A DNA stretch of 64,000 bases from Bradyrhizobium ottawaense (GTDB lineage Bacteria; Pseudomonadota; Alphaproteobacteria; Rhizobiales; Xanthobacteraceae). Below, in pieces: positions 9,388 to 17,980 of the stretch. How positions within the stretch are numbered: position 1 is the first letter of the stretch; the number at the start of each line of letters is the position of its first letter. The stretch covers positions 6,335,001-6,399,000 of the forward strand of contig NZ_LT629693.1 in assembly GCF_900099825.1 (NCBI RefSeq), read 5' to 3'. The notes under the pieces were generated by a model, which searched no databases, was not told the DNA's origin, and worked only from the letters and a program-made list of their open reading frames with translations. Made by a program: the position numbers and the translations under genes.

Positions 9388-9504
9388 AGCGTTTTCGAGC
9401 GAAGCATGCCCTCGGACTTGATCCGTGGGTGGGCACCGGTTCGCGTGAAGAAAACGCGTCAAAACAAAAGATGGAGCTATGGTTCTGATTCATCAGAACC
9501 ATAG
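9388..9504. repeat. Bradyrhizobiaceae-type intergenic palindromic repeat
   Basis: The block begins AGCGTTTTCGAGCGAAG, continues with GGTTCGCGTGAAGAAAACGC, and ends in a perfect 13-bp inverted repeat (arms 9477-9489 and 9492-9504, 2-nt spacer). I recognise this from memory as a dispersed intergenic element of Bradyrhizobium and Rhodopseudomonas genomes. It lies between the binding-protein gene and the first permease gene. There it may stabilise the upstream transcript or attenuate readthrough, as intra-operon hairpins often do. Confidence 0.7.
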
Positions 9505-9524
9505 GTCTGGGACCACTATTCTTG

Positions 9525-10340
9525 ATGTCACATAGATCATTCGTCTGGCTGTGCCTGCTGCCGCTTGCGGCGGTAACGGCGGCATTCTTCCTGCTGCCGA
9601 TGGCCCGACTCGTCGTGACCGGCGCGGAAGGCCCGCAAGGCCTTGCGGGCTATCTGGCGATCCTGACCGAGCCGCGTTATCGGGCGACCCTCATCAACAC
9701 CGTGCTGCTGGCGGCCGCGACCACCGTGGCTACGCTCATCATAGCGACGATCGCCGGAATGTTTCTGCAGCGACATCGCTTTCCCGGCCGCGCCGTGCTG
9801 ATCGCGATGCTGACATTTCCGCTGGCGTTTCCCGGCGTGGTGGTCGGCTTCCTGATCATTCTGCTCGCCGGGCGTCAGGGCCTGATCGGCGATCTCTCTA
9901 ACCGCGTGTTGGGCGAAAAGCTGGTGTTTGCCTATTCGATCTACGGGCTGTTCCTTGGCTATCTCTATTTCTCGATTCCCCGCGTCATCCTCACCATCAT
10001 GGCGGCGGTGCAGAAGCTCGATGTCGGCCTGGAAGAGGCGGCGCGTTCCCTTGGCGCCAGCCCGTGGGCGGTGCAGCGCGACGTCGTGCTGCCGGCGCTG
10101 GCGCCGGCCTTCGTTGCGTCAGGTGCGATTGCCTTCGCGACCGCGATGGGCGCGTTCGGCACCGCGTTTACGCTGGCGACGAATATCGATGTGCTGCCGA
10201 TGCTGATCTACACCGAGTTTACGCTGGCCGCCAATTTCTCGACCTCGGCCGCCTTATCGGTCGGGCTCGGCATTATCACCTGGTTCATTCTGGCGCTGGC
10301 CCGCTCCTTCAGCGGCAGTGCCGTCGCCGCGGCTGGATGA
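9525..10340 (+). CDS. ABC transporter permease (first)
   Basis: This 271-residue inner-membrane permease has about six hydrophobic segments, starting with SFVWLCLLPLAAVTAAFFLLP. The cytoplasmic EAA loop, which contacts the ATPase, is clear: EEAARSLGASPWAVQRDVVLPAL is the region around residues 171-193. An ATG at 9525 directly follows a TTG that is also in frame. It pairs with the second permease 4 bp downstream. Two separate permeases with one ATPase fit the phosphonate, polyamine or 2-aminoethylphosphonate importer type. Confidence 0.9.
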   Translation: MSHRSFVWLCLLPLAAVTAAFFLLPMARLVVTGAEGPQGLAGYLAILTEPRYRATLINTVLLAAATTVATLIIATIAGMFLQRHRFPGRAVLIAMLTFPLAFPGVVVGFLIILLAGRQGLIGDLSNRVLGEKLVFAYSIYGLFLGYLYFSIPRVILTIMAAVQKLDVGLEEAARSLGASPWAVQRDVVLPALAPAFVASGAIAFATAMGAFGTAFTLATNIDVLPMLIYTEFTLAANFSTSAALSVGLGIITWFILALARSFSGSAVAAAG

Positions 10341-10344
10341 AACC

Positions 10345-11130
10345 ATGCGCGACCGCCTGATTTTTACCGGTCAGTTCATCTTCACGCTGCTCGTCGCCGC
10401 GTTCCTGGTGGTGCCGGCGATCCTGTCGATTTCCGCCGGCGTCACGGTGAATTACTTTCGCGGTATCCAGTCCGGCGTGACGCTGAAATGGGTAGCGCAG
10501 GTGTGGGAGCTCTACGCCGGCACGATCCTGCTGTCTTTCGTGATCGCGCTGGCAACCCTAATCGTGACACTCGCCGCGGGGGTACCCGCCGCTTACGCCT
10601 TGCATGTACGGGGAGGGCGGCTGTCGCGGATCGTCGAAGAAATCATCACGCTGCCGCTGGCAATCCCAGGGCTGGCGATTGCCCTGGCGCTGCTCCTGAC
10701 CTATGGCAGTTTCGGCGATTTCCGGCGTTCCTGGCTCTTCATCCTCGTCGGTCACGTCATTTTCACCATGCCGTTCATGGTTCGCTCTGTCATGGCCGTG
10801 TTCGCGACCGTCGACATCAAGACGCTGGATGAAGGCGCGGCATCGCTCGGCGCATCGCCATGGCGGCGATTTCGCGATGTGATCGTCCCCAATGCCGTGC
10901 CGGGGATACTGGCAGGCAGCCTGATGGTGGTGACGTTGTCGCTCGGCGAGTTCAACCTCACCTGGATGCTGCACACGCCGCTTACCAAGACATTGCCGAT
11001 CGGGCTCGCCGACAGCTACGCCTCGATGCGGCTGGAGGTGGCCTCAGCCTATACGCTGATCTTTTTCGTGATGATCATCCCGCTTCTGGTCGCGATGCAA
11101 TTGTTTGCCGAGAAGGACCAGAAGCGATGA
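10345..11130 (+). CDS. ABC transporter permease (second)
   Basis: This 261-residue permease has six or so membrane segments and its own EAA loop (DEGAASLGASPWRRFRDV region). ATG 10345 follows the first permease's stop by 4 bp. An in-frame ATG-less extension to 10318 exists but would overlap that gene. It ends in an ATGA overlap with the ATPase gene, so the membrane and ATPase subunits are translationally coupled. It forms the heterodimeric channel with the preceding permease. Confidence 0.9.
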   Translation: MRDRLIFTGQFIFTLLVAAFLVVPAILSISAGVTVNYFRGIQSGVTLKWVAQVWELYAGTILLSFVIALATLIVTLAAGVPAAYALHVRGGRLSRIVEEIITLPLAIPGLAIALALLLTYGSFGDFRRSWLFILVGHVIFTMPFMVRSVMAVFATVDIKTLDEGAASLGASPWRRFRDVIVPNAVPGILAGSLMVVTLSLGEFNLTWMLHTPLTKTLPIGLADSYASMRLEVASAYTLIFFVMIIPLLVAMQLFAEKDQKR

Positions 11131-12188
11131 CGGTACAGGCCGGACATGGCGCCTCGGTGCGTATCGAGGCCTGCGGCAAGACATTTTCCGACGGAACCCA
11201 CGCGCTCGAACCCGCGACGCTAGACATCGCGCGCGGCGAAACGCTGGTGCTGCTCGGTCCCTCCGGCTGCGGCAAGACCACCATGCTGCGCATCATCGCC
11301 GGCCTCGAACCGCCCGACGCCGGCGGCAGGGTGCTGTTCGATGGCAAGGACATGACGCCGGTGCCGATCGAGCGGCGCAATGTCGGCATGGTGTTTCAGT
11401 CCTACGCGCTGTTTCCCAACATGAGCGTGGCCGACAATATCGGCTACGGCCTGAAGATTCGCGGCGTCCCGGACAAGGAACGTGCGTCGCGGGTCGCCGA
11501 ACTGGTTGCGCTGACCAACATCTCCGGGCTGGAAAACCGTCGCATCGATCAGCTTTCCGGCGGCCAGCGCCAGCGCGTGGCGCTGGCGCGCGCGGTCGCA
11601 ATCCGGCCGGGCATTCTGCTGCTCGACGAGCCCTTGACCGCGCTCGACGCGGCATTGCGCGACCGGCTGCGCGGCGAGCTCAATCGTCTGTTGCGCGCGC
11701 TCGGGATCACCACGATCTATGTGACGCACGATCAGGCCGAGGCAATGGAACTCGGCGACCGCGTGGTCGTGATGCGGAAGGGATCGATTGCCCAGATCGG
11801 TACGCCGCGGGAGATCTACTTCACGCCGAAGAACCGCTTCGTCGCCGAATTCATCGGTGCGGCGAATATCGTCGAGGCGGCGATCGAGAACGGTCATCTC
11901 GCGTTGCCGGGAGGGCGTCAGCCGGTTGCCGGCGCGGCAGATATGCCGGCCGCGGTCGCCATGATCCGTCCCGAAACCATCCGCGTCACGGAGGCCGGCG
12001 GTGCGACGCTCTCAGGCCTCATCGACAGCGTCAGTTTCATCGGGGACCGGCAACGGCTGGTCGTCAGCGGCGCATCCGATAAACTGCTCACCGTCGATGC
12101 GCCGAATACGGTCCGGGCCAGCGCCGGGGATCGGGTCGGACTGTCGATTTCGCCGGACGCCGTCCGTTTGCTGCCGCCAGAGGAGTGA
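11127..12188 (+). CDS. ABC transporter ATP-binding protein
   Basis: This 353-residue ATPase has Walker A GPSGCGKT at about residues 44-51, the Q-loop in VFQSYALFPNM, signature LSGGQRQR, Walker B ILLLDEP and the switch histidine in VTHDQAEAMELGD. A C-terminal TOBE-type domain follows (from about residue 250, with IRPETIRV). This is the arrangement of PotA/FbpC/PhnT-type importer ATPases. The ATG overlaps the upstream stop (ATGA). The phosphodiesterase gene starts 8 bp downstream, extending the operon. Confidence 0.94.
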   Translation: MTVQAGHGASVRIEACGKTFSDGTHALEPATLDIARGETLVLLGPSGCGKTTMLRIIAGLEPPDAGGRVLFDGKDMTPVPIERRNVGMVFQSYALFPNMSVADNIGYGLKIRGVPDKERASRVAELVALTNISGLENRRIDQLSGGQRQRVALARAVAIRPGILLLDEPLTALDAALRDRLRGELNRLLRALGITTIYVTHDQAEAMELGDRVVVMRKGSIAQIGTPREIYFTPKNRFVAEFIGAANIVEAAIENGHLALPGGRQPVAGAADMPAAVAMIRPETIRVTEAGGATLSGLIDSVSFIGDRQRLVVSGASDKLLTVDAPNTVRASAGDRVGLSISPDAVRLLPPEE

Positions 12189-12196
12189 GAGGGCAT

Positions 12197-13036
12197 ATGT
12201 CGTCAAGACCGGTCCGTATTGCCCAGATTTCCGACCTGCATATCAAGCCGCCGGGTTCGCTGGCGTATGGCCGGGTCGATACCGCCAAGGCGCTCGAGCG
12301 CTGTGTCGCCGCGCTCAACGAATTCGATCCGGCACCTGACTTCGTGGTGATCTCGGGCGACCTCGCCGACACCCCGTCGGCCGAGGAATATCAATATCTC
12401 AAGCGGCTGCTGGCGCCGCTCAAACTGCCGTTCGCGGGTATTCCCGGCAATCACGACTCGCGCGAATTGATGCGCGCAGCACTTCCTTCGGCGTCCTATG
12501 CCTTTGCCGCCGGCGCGCTCAACCAGAAGATCGAGGTCGATGGACTGGATCTGCTGCTGTTGGACTCCAGCGTGAACGGCAAGCCGCATGGTCAGCTCGA
12601 TGGGCCGACGCTGCAATGGCTCGACACGACGCTGGCGGCAGCACCTGACCGTCCCGCGCTGCTGTTCCTGCACCATCCGCCGTTCAAGGCCGGCATCTGG
12701 CACATGGACCGCCAGAATCTGCTCAACGCGAACGAGCTTGCAGCTGTCATCCGGCGTTATCCGCGCGTGCAACTGATCGCGACCGGTCATATCCACCGCG
12801 CCACGCTGACGATGTTTGCGGGCGTGCCGACCACGATCTGCCCGGCGCCAAACCATGCCGTCGATCTCGATCTGGCCAAACTGCGTGAGCCTTCCTTCAA
12901 GGTCGAGCCGCCGGCCTTCCACCTCCACACCTGGTTTCCGGGCGAGGGGTTCGGTACCGTCGTCACCCATCACGTCCCAATCGGGACATTTGACGGGCCG
13001 CACCCGTTCTTCGGGGCGGATGGGAAGTTGCTCTGA
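12197..13036 (+). CDS. Metallophosphoesterase, GpdQ/CpdA-like class III phosphodiesterase
   Basis: This 279-residue binuclear-metal phosphodiesterase has all five metal-binding blocks in order: ISDLH, SGDLAD, GNHD, HHPP and GHIH. The YGRVDTAKALERCVAAL stretch after the first block resembles the glycerophosphodiesterase GpdQ. No signal peptide is seen, so it acts in the cytoplasm. Sitting 8 bp after a complete ABC importer, it probably cleaves the imported compound, which would make the system a phosphodiester scavenging unit. cAMP hydrolysis (CpdA) is the alternative. ATG 12197 was chosen; a GTG at 12185 overlaps the ATPase gene. Confidence 0.86.
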   Translation: MSSRPVRIAQISDLHIKPPGSLAYGRVDTAKALERCVAALNEFDPAPDFVVISGDLADTPSAEEYQYLKRLLAPLKLPFAGIPGNHDSRELMRAALPSASYAFAAGALNQKIEVDGLDLLLLDSSVNGKPHGQLDGPTLQWLDTTLAAAPDRPALLFLHHPPFKAGIWHMDRQNLLNANELAAVIRRYPRVQLIATGHIHRATLTMFAGVPTTICPAPNHAVDLDLAKLREPSFKVEPPAFHLHTWFPGEGFGTVVTHHVPIGTFDGPHPFFGADGKLL

Positions 13037-13045
13037 GAAGGTGGC

Positions 13046-14131
13046 TTACGCCTCCTTCATCCCGAACAACTTCGCCGCGTTACCGCCGAGAATCGCGATT
13101 TTCTGCTTGTCCGAAAGCGTCGTGGTCGCGAAGACATGGTCGACCGGGTGCTGCTCCCACGGGATCGGGTGGTCGGTCCCGAGCATCACCTGGCTCGCGC
13201 CGACCTGCGCCACCAGATGCCGCAGGCCTTCCGGCGTGAACACCATGGCGTCGAAATAGAGCTGGTTGAGATATTCCGACGGCTGCTTCTTCAGCGTGAT
13301 GTTGGCATTGCAGTTTTGCGGCGAGACGAAGCAGGCATGGTCGCCGCGCGCGGCATAGGAGCCGAGATAGCCGCCGCCGTGAGCTGCGATGATCTTGAGA
13401 CCGGGGAAGCGATCGAGCGTTCCCTCGAAGATCAGATGCTGCAGAGCGATCGTGGTGTCGAGCGGATTGCCGATGGTGTTCGACAGCCAGCCATTGCCCT
13501 TGAAGCGTTTTGCGAGTTCGGGCGTGCTCTGCGGATGGATGAACAGAACCGCTCCCAATTCTTCCGCCTTGGCCCAGACGGGATGGAATTCCGGCTCGGA
13601 AAAATCCTCGCCCAGCACGCTGGCGCCGATCGCAGCACCTCGCAGGCCCTGCTTTTTGACCGCGGTTTCCAGTTGCTGCACGGCGAGGTCGGGATATTGC
13701 AGCGTCAAGGAGGCGAAGGCGGCAAACCGCTCCGGCCGGGCGGCACAGAGCTCCGCCAGCTTCTCGTTCTGCAGCTTGACGATTTGGGCGGCCGTATCGC
13801 GGTCCTTGCCGTACCAGAACGGATTGATCGACAGCACCTCCATGTCGATTGCCATCGCGTCCATTTCCTTCAGGCGCTGCTCGATGACGATGAAATGCTC
13901 GGGCACGCCCTTGACCGGTGGCAGGACCTTCTCGGCCCCGTCGCCCATCAGGATGGCCTCACGAAAATAGCAGTGCGAATGCACGTCTACCGTCAGGACG
14001 CGCTTGCCGTTGACCCTGACCGGCAGGCGAGGGGACTTTGGCTGCGCATGAGCGGCATCCAGCATGCCGCAACTGCAAAACGCGATTCCGCTTGCGGCCG
14101 CGCCTTTCAGAAAATTCCGGCGGGTGGTCAT
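13046..14131 (-). CDS. Amidohydrolase family protein (ACMSD-like), Tat-exported
   Basis: This 361-residue amidohydrolase_2-type TIM barrel is preceded by a Tat signal (TTRRNFLKGAAASG, then AHAQ). Metal ligands appear as VDVHSH near residue 48, a conserved histidine at FIHPQS, AAHGGGYL, and the aspartate in MLGTDHPIPWE near the C-terminus. Relatives include decarboxylases and hydrolases of aromatic breakdown products. The start at 14131 gives a clean Tat leader; the open frame extends to 14194. It diverges from the Bug binding protein gene across 177 bp. Periplasmic placement is unusual for ACMSD-type enzymes but common for this annotated subgroup. Confidence 0.87.
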   Translation of the reverse strand: MTTRRNFLKGAAASGIAFCSCGMLDAAHAQPKSPRLPVRVNGKRVLTVDVHSHCYFREAILMGDGAEKVLPPVKGVPEHFIVIEQRLKEMDAMAIDMEVLSINPFWYGKDRDTAAQIVKLQNEKLAELCAARPERFAAFASLTLQYPDLAVQQLETAVKKQGLRGAAIGASVLGEDFSEPEFHPVWAKAEELGAVLFIHPQSTPELAKRFKGNGWLSNTIGNPLDTTIALQHLIFEGTLDRFPGLKIIAAHGGGYLGSYAARGDHACFVSPQNCNANITLKKQPSEYLNQLYFDAMVFTPEGLRHLVAQVGASQVMLGTDHPIPWEQHPVDHVFATTTLSDKQKIAILGGNAAKLFGMKEA

Positions 14132-14308
14132 CGATAGCCTCCCTTGATTTTTTGGTAGCGTTTCCCCGGCCGGACACTTGTTGCGCCGGCTCATTCTTTA
14201 GTTTTGGCATCGGCCACATTGCCAAGTTGAACGCGGGAGGGCAATCATTCCCGGAAAGATCGCGGCCGATATCGGCAAAACGCGATTGCGTGCAAGGAGA
14301 CACCAGAC

Positions 14309-15277
14309 ATGCGCCTGTTCCATTTGCTGATCCCGGCGCTTGCGCTGCTCCCTGGCTCCCATGCGGTCGCGCAGGGCGCCTATCCCGACCGGCCGATCAA
14401 GATGATCGTGCCGCTGGCTGCCGCGAGCGCGGTCGATGTTGCGGCGCGGATCGTGACGCAAAAGATGGCCGACAACATGGGCCAGCAATTCGTGATCCTG
14501 AACCAGCCGGGCGCGTCGGGTTTGATCGGCGCCGAAGCGGTCGCGCGCGCCGAGCCGGACGGCTACACGATCGGCGGCTTCAACGACAGCATCATGACCA
14601 TGGTGCCCAACCTGCAGTCCAAGATGCGCTGGGACATTCTGAAGGATTTCGAGCCGGTATCCCTGGTGGCGACGGTGGAGTGGGGGCTGATCGCCAACAA
14701 CAACACCAGTTTCAACAGCGCGGCGGATCTGATCGCCGCTGCGAAGGCCGCGCCCGGCAAGATCGACTACGGTTCGGGCGGTCCGGGCAGCCCGCAGCAT
14801 CTCGCGATGGCGATGTTTGCTTCCGCCGCGGGCATCTCGCTGACCCATGTGCCCTACAAGGGCGCCACACAAGCCGCGACCGACGTCGCGGCCGGTCAGA
14901 TTCCGGTCGCCTTCCAGGGCCTCGGCACGGTCGCGGCGCTGGTGCGCGGCGGTCAGGTCAAGCTGCTCGGGGTGACGACCGAGAAGAGGTTGGCGCAATT
15001 CCCCGACGTGCCGACCGTCTCCGAATCCGGCCTGCCAGGCTTCCTGTTCAATTCGTGGTTTGCGATTCTGGCGCCCGCCGGCACACCAAAGGACATCATC
15101 GCCCGGCTCAATGCCGAAGCGCTGAAGGCGGTCGGCGACCCCGATGTCCGCCGCAGGTTGGAGGAGTTGGGCTTCGCGGTGCGCGGCAGTTCGCCGGAGG
15201 AACTGCGGATCCTGACGCGAGATCAACTCGCCAAATATGCGCGCGTGATCAAGGAAATGGGTATCGCCAACGAATAG
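14309..15277 (+). CDS. Tripartite tricarboxylate transporter substrate-binding protein (Bug/TctC family)
   Basis: This 322-residue periplasmic binding protein has a Sec signal (MRLFHLLIPALALLPGSHAVAQ) followed by the family opening YPDRPIKMIVP. Later Bug motifs include the GASGLIGAEAVARAEPDGYT block and HVPYKGATQA in the ligand-binding loop. Bug proteins bind carboxylates and are often far more numerous than the TctAB membrane genes; none are in this window. It diverges from the amidohydrolase, suggesting a shared regulatory region. A 10-bp hairpin begins at its stop codon. Confidence 0.9.
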   Translation: MRLFHLLIPALALLPGSHAVAQGAYPDRPIKMIVPLAAASAVDVAARIVTQKMADNMGQQFVILNQPGASGLIGAEAVARAEPDGYTIGGFNDSIMTMVPNLQSKMRWDILKDFEPVSLVATVEWGLIANNNTSFNSAADLIAAAKAAPGKIDYGSGGPGSPQHLAMAMFASAAGISLTHVPYKGATQAATDVAAGQIPVAFQGLGTVAALVRGGQVKLLGVTTEKRLAQFPDVPTVSESGLPGFLFNSWFAILAPAGTPKDIIARLNAEALKAVGDPDVRRRLEELGFAVRGSSPEELRILTRDQLAKYARVIKEMGIANE

Positions 15278-15309
15278 ACCGCCGGCGACGACGCTGACGG
15301 CCGGCGGTC
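15277..15309 (+). terminator. Stem-loop after the Bug gene, possible terminator
   Basis: A perfect 10-bp inverted repeat (GACCGCCGGC at 15277-15286 and GCCGGCGGTC at 15300-15309, 13-nt loop) begins in the TAG of the binding-protein gene. No T-tract follows, so it could be a factor-assisted terminator or simply an mRNA-stabilising hairpin. Confidence 0.5.
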
Positions 15310-15819
15310 GGTCTCGCCATCAATCCGGAAAGGCCCACCTCGGGTTGCATCGCGACATGACAGGGCTGTTAGCCGCTCTTGGAATGACGCACTCGGCATT
15401 GAAAGAGATGCGGCTGCCGCATCCAGACCAGCGTTGTTTCGTTATCCCGATCTTGCTGCCATGGGGCGGTCTCGAAGGTTGATGCCGAGAAAGCGGTCGC
15501 AACGGAGGCCGGCTATTTTCCGCGTGGCGGGACTCGTTTCTGCCTACACGGCCGTTCCGGGGGGCGGGCGGGTCGCCCCCAATGCAGCTATCGGTTTGAT
15601 CGGGGACGAATGTTGCTGCGGCAACCGGTACGGTGTCCGGCTGGTGGCCGTATGAATTGAGCCCGGGTTCCGCCGTTACCCAGGCGTTAAATAACGGGCA
15701 TCATTTTATGCATTAGCCGCCAAATCGACGTAGTCGCGTGCTTTCCGGTTGAAAAGCGGACCGGCGTTCATTACGGAAGGGCTGCATCCCCTTCAGTTTT
15801 GCCCTGGAGTTTGACTGGC
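15310..15819. other. Intergenic stretch without a supported gene
   Basis: About 510 bp separate the hairpin from the Crp/Fnr gene. Open frames here are short, lack ribosome sites and show no recognisable protein motif. The last 100 bp presumably carry the promoter of the regulator gene, but I could not pick out reliable -35 and -10 boxes. Confidence 0.5.
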
Positions 15820-16554
15820 GTGCCTCAACAAAGGACAGGCGAAGCTCACGGCTTCACGAGCAGCAAGCTGTCGGTCTTGCGCAAGCATCCGATCTTTGCC
15901 GATCTCGAGCCGGATGCATTCGATCAGCTCTGCCGCTATGCCAGGCACTCGACGCTGAAACGGGGCAGCACGCTGTTCTCCAAGGGAGATCCCGGCAACA
16001 GCCTGTATGCGGTTATCTCGGGCACGGTGAAGATGAGCATCTCCTCGCCCGATGGCCGCAACGCCATCCTGAATATCATCGAGCCCGGCGAGATTTTCGG
16101 CGAAATGGCGCTGCTCGACGGGCGGGCACGATCCGCCGACGCGATCGCCAATAGCAATTGCGAGCTGTTCGTCATCGACCGGCGCGAGTTCATCCCGTTC
16201 GTGAAAAGTCAGCCGACGCTGGCGATGAAGTTCATCGAGCTGCTCTGCGATCGCTTGCGTCGGACCAGCGATCAGGTCGAACAGATCATCCTTCAGGATC
16301 TGCCAGGGCGACTGGCCAGCGCGCTGCTTCGCCTGACCGAGAAGCACAAGCTCGAACCGCAAGGCCGAACCATCGCGATTACCCAGCAGGAAATCAGCGA
16401 AATGGTCGGCATGACGCGGGAGAGCATCAACAAGCAGCTGCGCGCCTGGGCCTCACGCGACTGGGTTCGCCTGGAGCATGGCGCCATCGTGGTGCTGAAT
16501 GCCGAGATGATTCGCGAACTGGCCGAAGCCGGTCCAGGCGGCGACGGCGATTAG
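15820..16554 (+). CDS. Crp/Fnr family transcriptional regulator
   Basis: This is a 244-residue regulator. The N-terminal cyclic-nucleotide-type beta roll includes GSTLFSKGDPGNSLYAV and GEIFGEMALLDGRARSA with a phosphate-binding-cassette-like segment. The C-terminal HTH_Crp is at TQQEISEMVGMTRESINKQL. The N-terminal Fnr cysteine cluster is absent, so it is not an oxygen-sensing Fnr. The GTG at 15820 has CTGGAG about 10 nt upstream; a TTG at 15799 is an alternative. It is a single gene bordered by an IS110-type element 16 bp downstream. Its targets cannot be told from sequence. Confidence 0.87.
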   Translation: MPQQRTGEAHGFTSSKLSVLRKHPIFADLEPDAFDQLCRYARHSTLKRGSTLFSKGDPGNSLYAVISGTVKMSISSPDGRNAILNIIEPGEIFGEMALLDGRARSADAIANSNCELFVIDRREFIPFVKSQPTLAMKFIELLCDRLRRTSDQVEQIILQDLPGRLASALLRLTEKHKLEPQGRTIAITQQEISEMVGMTRESINKQLRAWASRDWVRLEHGAIVVLNAEMIRELAEAGPGGDGD

Positions 16555-16569
16555 GGCGTGAACCCATCT

Positions 16570-17914
16570 GTGGACGCCCCGCCAGATGCAAGCGGTATTT
16601 GAAGAATATCGGCACGTAGTCGGATGCTGCCATCTGTCCGGCCTCTGATGCAGCGATGGAGCTGCAGGCCCGTATGGGAGTTCGCGGACCGGAACCAAAT
16701 CATAAATGCGTGCTCTGGGCACGATGGGTTCATCTGGTTCTTCCGGCCCCGTCTCGCCGACTGTTGTGCCATACCCTCCTTCGACCGACTACATCTGCGA
16801 CGACCTCAGGCCTGCCAGGCTCACACCTTGGCTGCGACCGGAGCTCTGTAGTTTTCCTGCTTTACAAGCAGCGCCCAGATGATCCGCGCCATCTTGTTGG
16901 CGAGCGCGACGGTTACCAGCATGCGCGGTTTGCGAGCCAGCATCTGTTCGAGCCACGAACCCTTTGGCGCGCCGCGTTTGCTCGCCTGCTGCACGACGGC
17001 GCTGCTGCCGATGATGAGGAGGCGCCTGAGCGTGCGTTCGCCCATTTTGGACGTCACGCCGAGCTTTTGCTTGCCACCTGTAGATCTTTGAAGAGGCGCC
17101 AGACCGAGCCAAGCCGCGAAGTCGCGGCAAAGGTCTCGGCCGGCGGCGCCAGGGCGGCGATCGCGGTGGCAGAGATCGGGCCGACGCCTGGAACGGTCAT
17201 CAGCCTGCGCGATACTTCATCCTCGCGAGCTCGGCGCGCGATCTCCTTGTCGAGATCCGCGATCTTGCCCTCGAGACCGCTGAGCAGGTCCAACATCAAT
17301 CGGAACATGGCGCGGGCCGCTTCGGGAAGCGAACGGGCCATCTCTTCCTCGAGTAGGTCGGCAAGCATCGCCACATGCGACGGCCCCTTGGGTGCGATCC
17401 AACCATATTCGGTGAGATGCCCCCGGATCGCGTTGATGAGCTGGGTTCGCTGCCGCACCAATAGGTCACGGGTCCGGAACACTAGACCCGCCGCCTGTTG
17501 CTGTTCGCTCTTCACGGCCCCGAACCGCATGCTCGGACGCTGTGCTGCTTCGCAGATCGCCTCGGCATCGATCGCGTCATTCTTTTGCCGCTTCACGAAC
17601 GGCTTTACATAGGCAGGCGGGATCAGCCGAACTTCATGGCCAAGCTGGGTGAGCTGACGGGCCCAGTGATGTGCTCCGCCACATGCCTCCAGCGCTACCG
17701 TGCAACTCGGCTGGGCCGTGAAGAAATCCAGCAGTTTTCCTCGGCTGATCCTCTTGCTGAATACCGCTCGACCCCGCTCATCCGCTCCGTGAACGTGAAA
17801 AACGTGCTTGGCGATGTCCAGACCAATTATGATAACCTCTGACACGGACGCCTCCCTTAAGTGGTGCTCAACACCTCCACTTTGGCACATTGATGCCGTC
17901 GGCGGGGCGTCCAC
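16570..17914 (-). mobile_element. IS110-family (IS1111-type) element A, defective
   Basis: The element is bounded by a perfect 14-bp inverted repeat, GTGGACGCCCCGCC at 16570-16583 and its complement at 17901-17914. The transposase reads leftward, starting 56 bp inside the right repeat and ending 237 bp before the left repeat. That long 3' non-coding stretch (16584-16820) matches the place where IS1111-type elements are reported to encode a bridge RNA. The transposase is frameshifted. CCCATC flanks both ends (16563-16568 and 17915-17920), which may be chance. Confidence 0.8.
16821..17845 (-). pseudogene. IS110-family transposase, frameshifted
   Basis: The N-terminal DEDD domain is intact: IGLDIAKHVF, VALEACGGAHHW and KNDAIDAEAICEA give the acidic residues. 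The frame continues through the GVGPISATAIAALAPPAETFA helix of the transposase_20 domain, then shifts. The expected AAWLGL, RSTGGK and SKMGERTLRR segments continue in another frame to TGA at 16821-16823. The break maps near 17120-17130. Comparison with the intact transposase at 32444-33694 suggests a loss of about 7 nt between two GCC triplets. A GTG start at 17845 has GGGAGG upstream. The protein is not functional as encoded. Confidence 0.85.
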
Positions 17915-17980
17915 CCCATCATAAATCCAGAGTGGTCGGCGGACGTCGGCTTTGTGCGCATTTCGGACTCACGTCGGACA

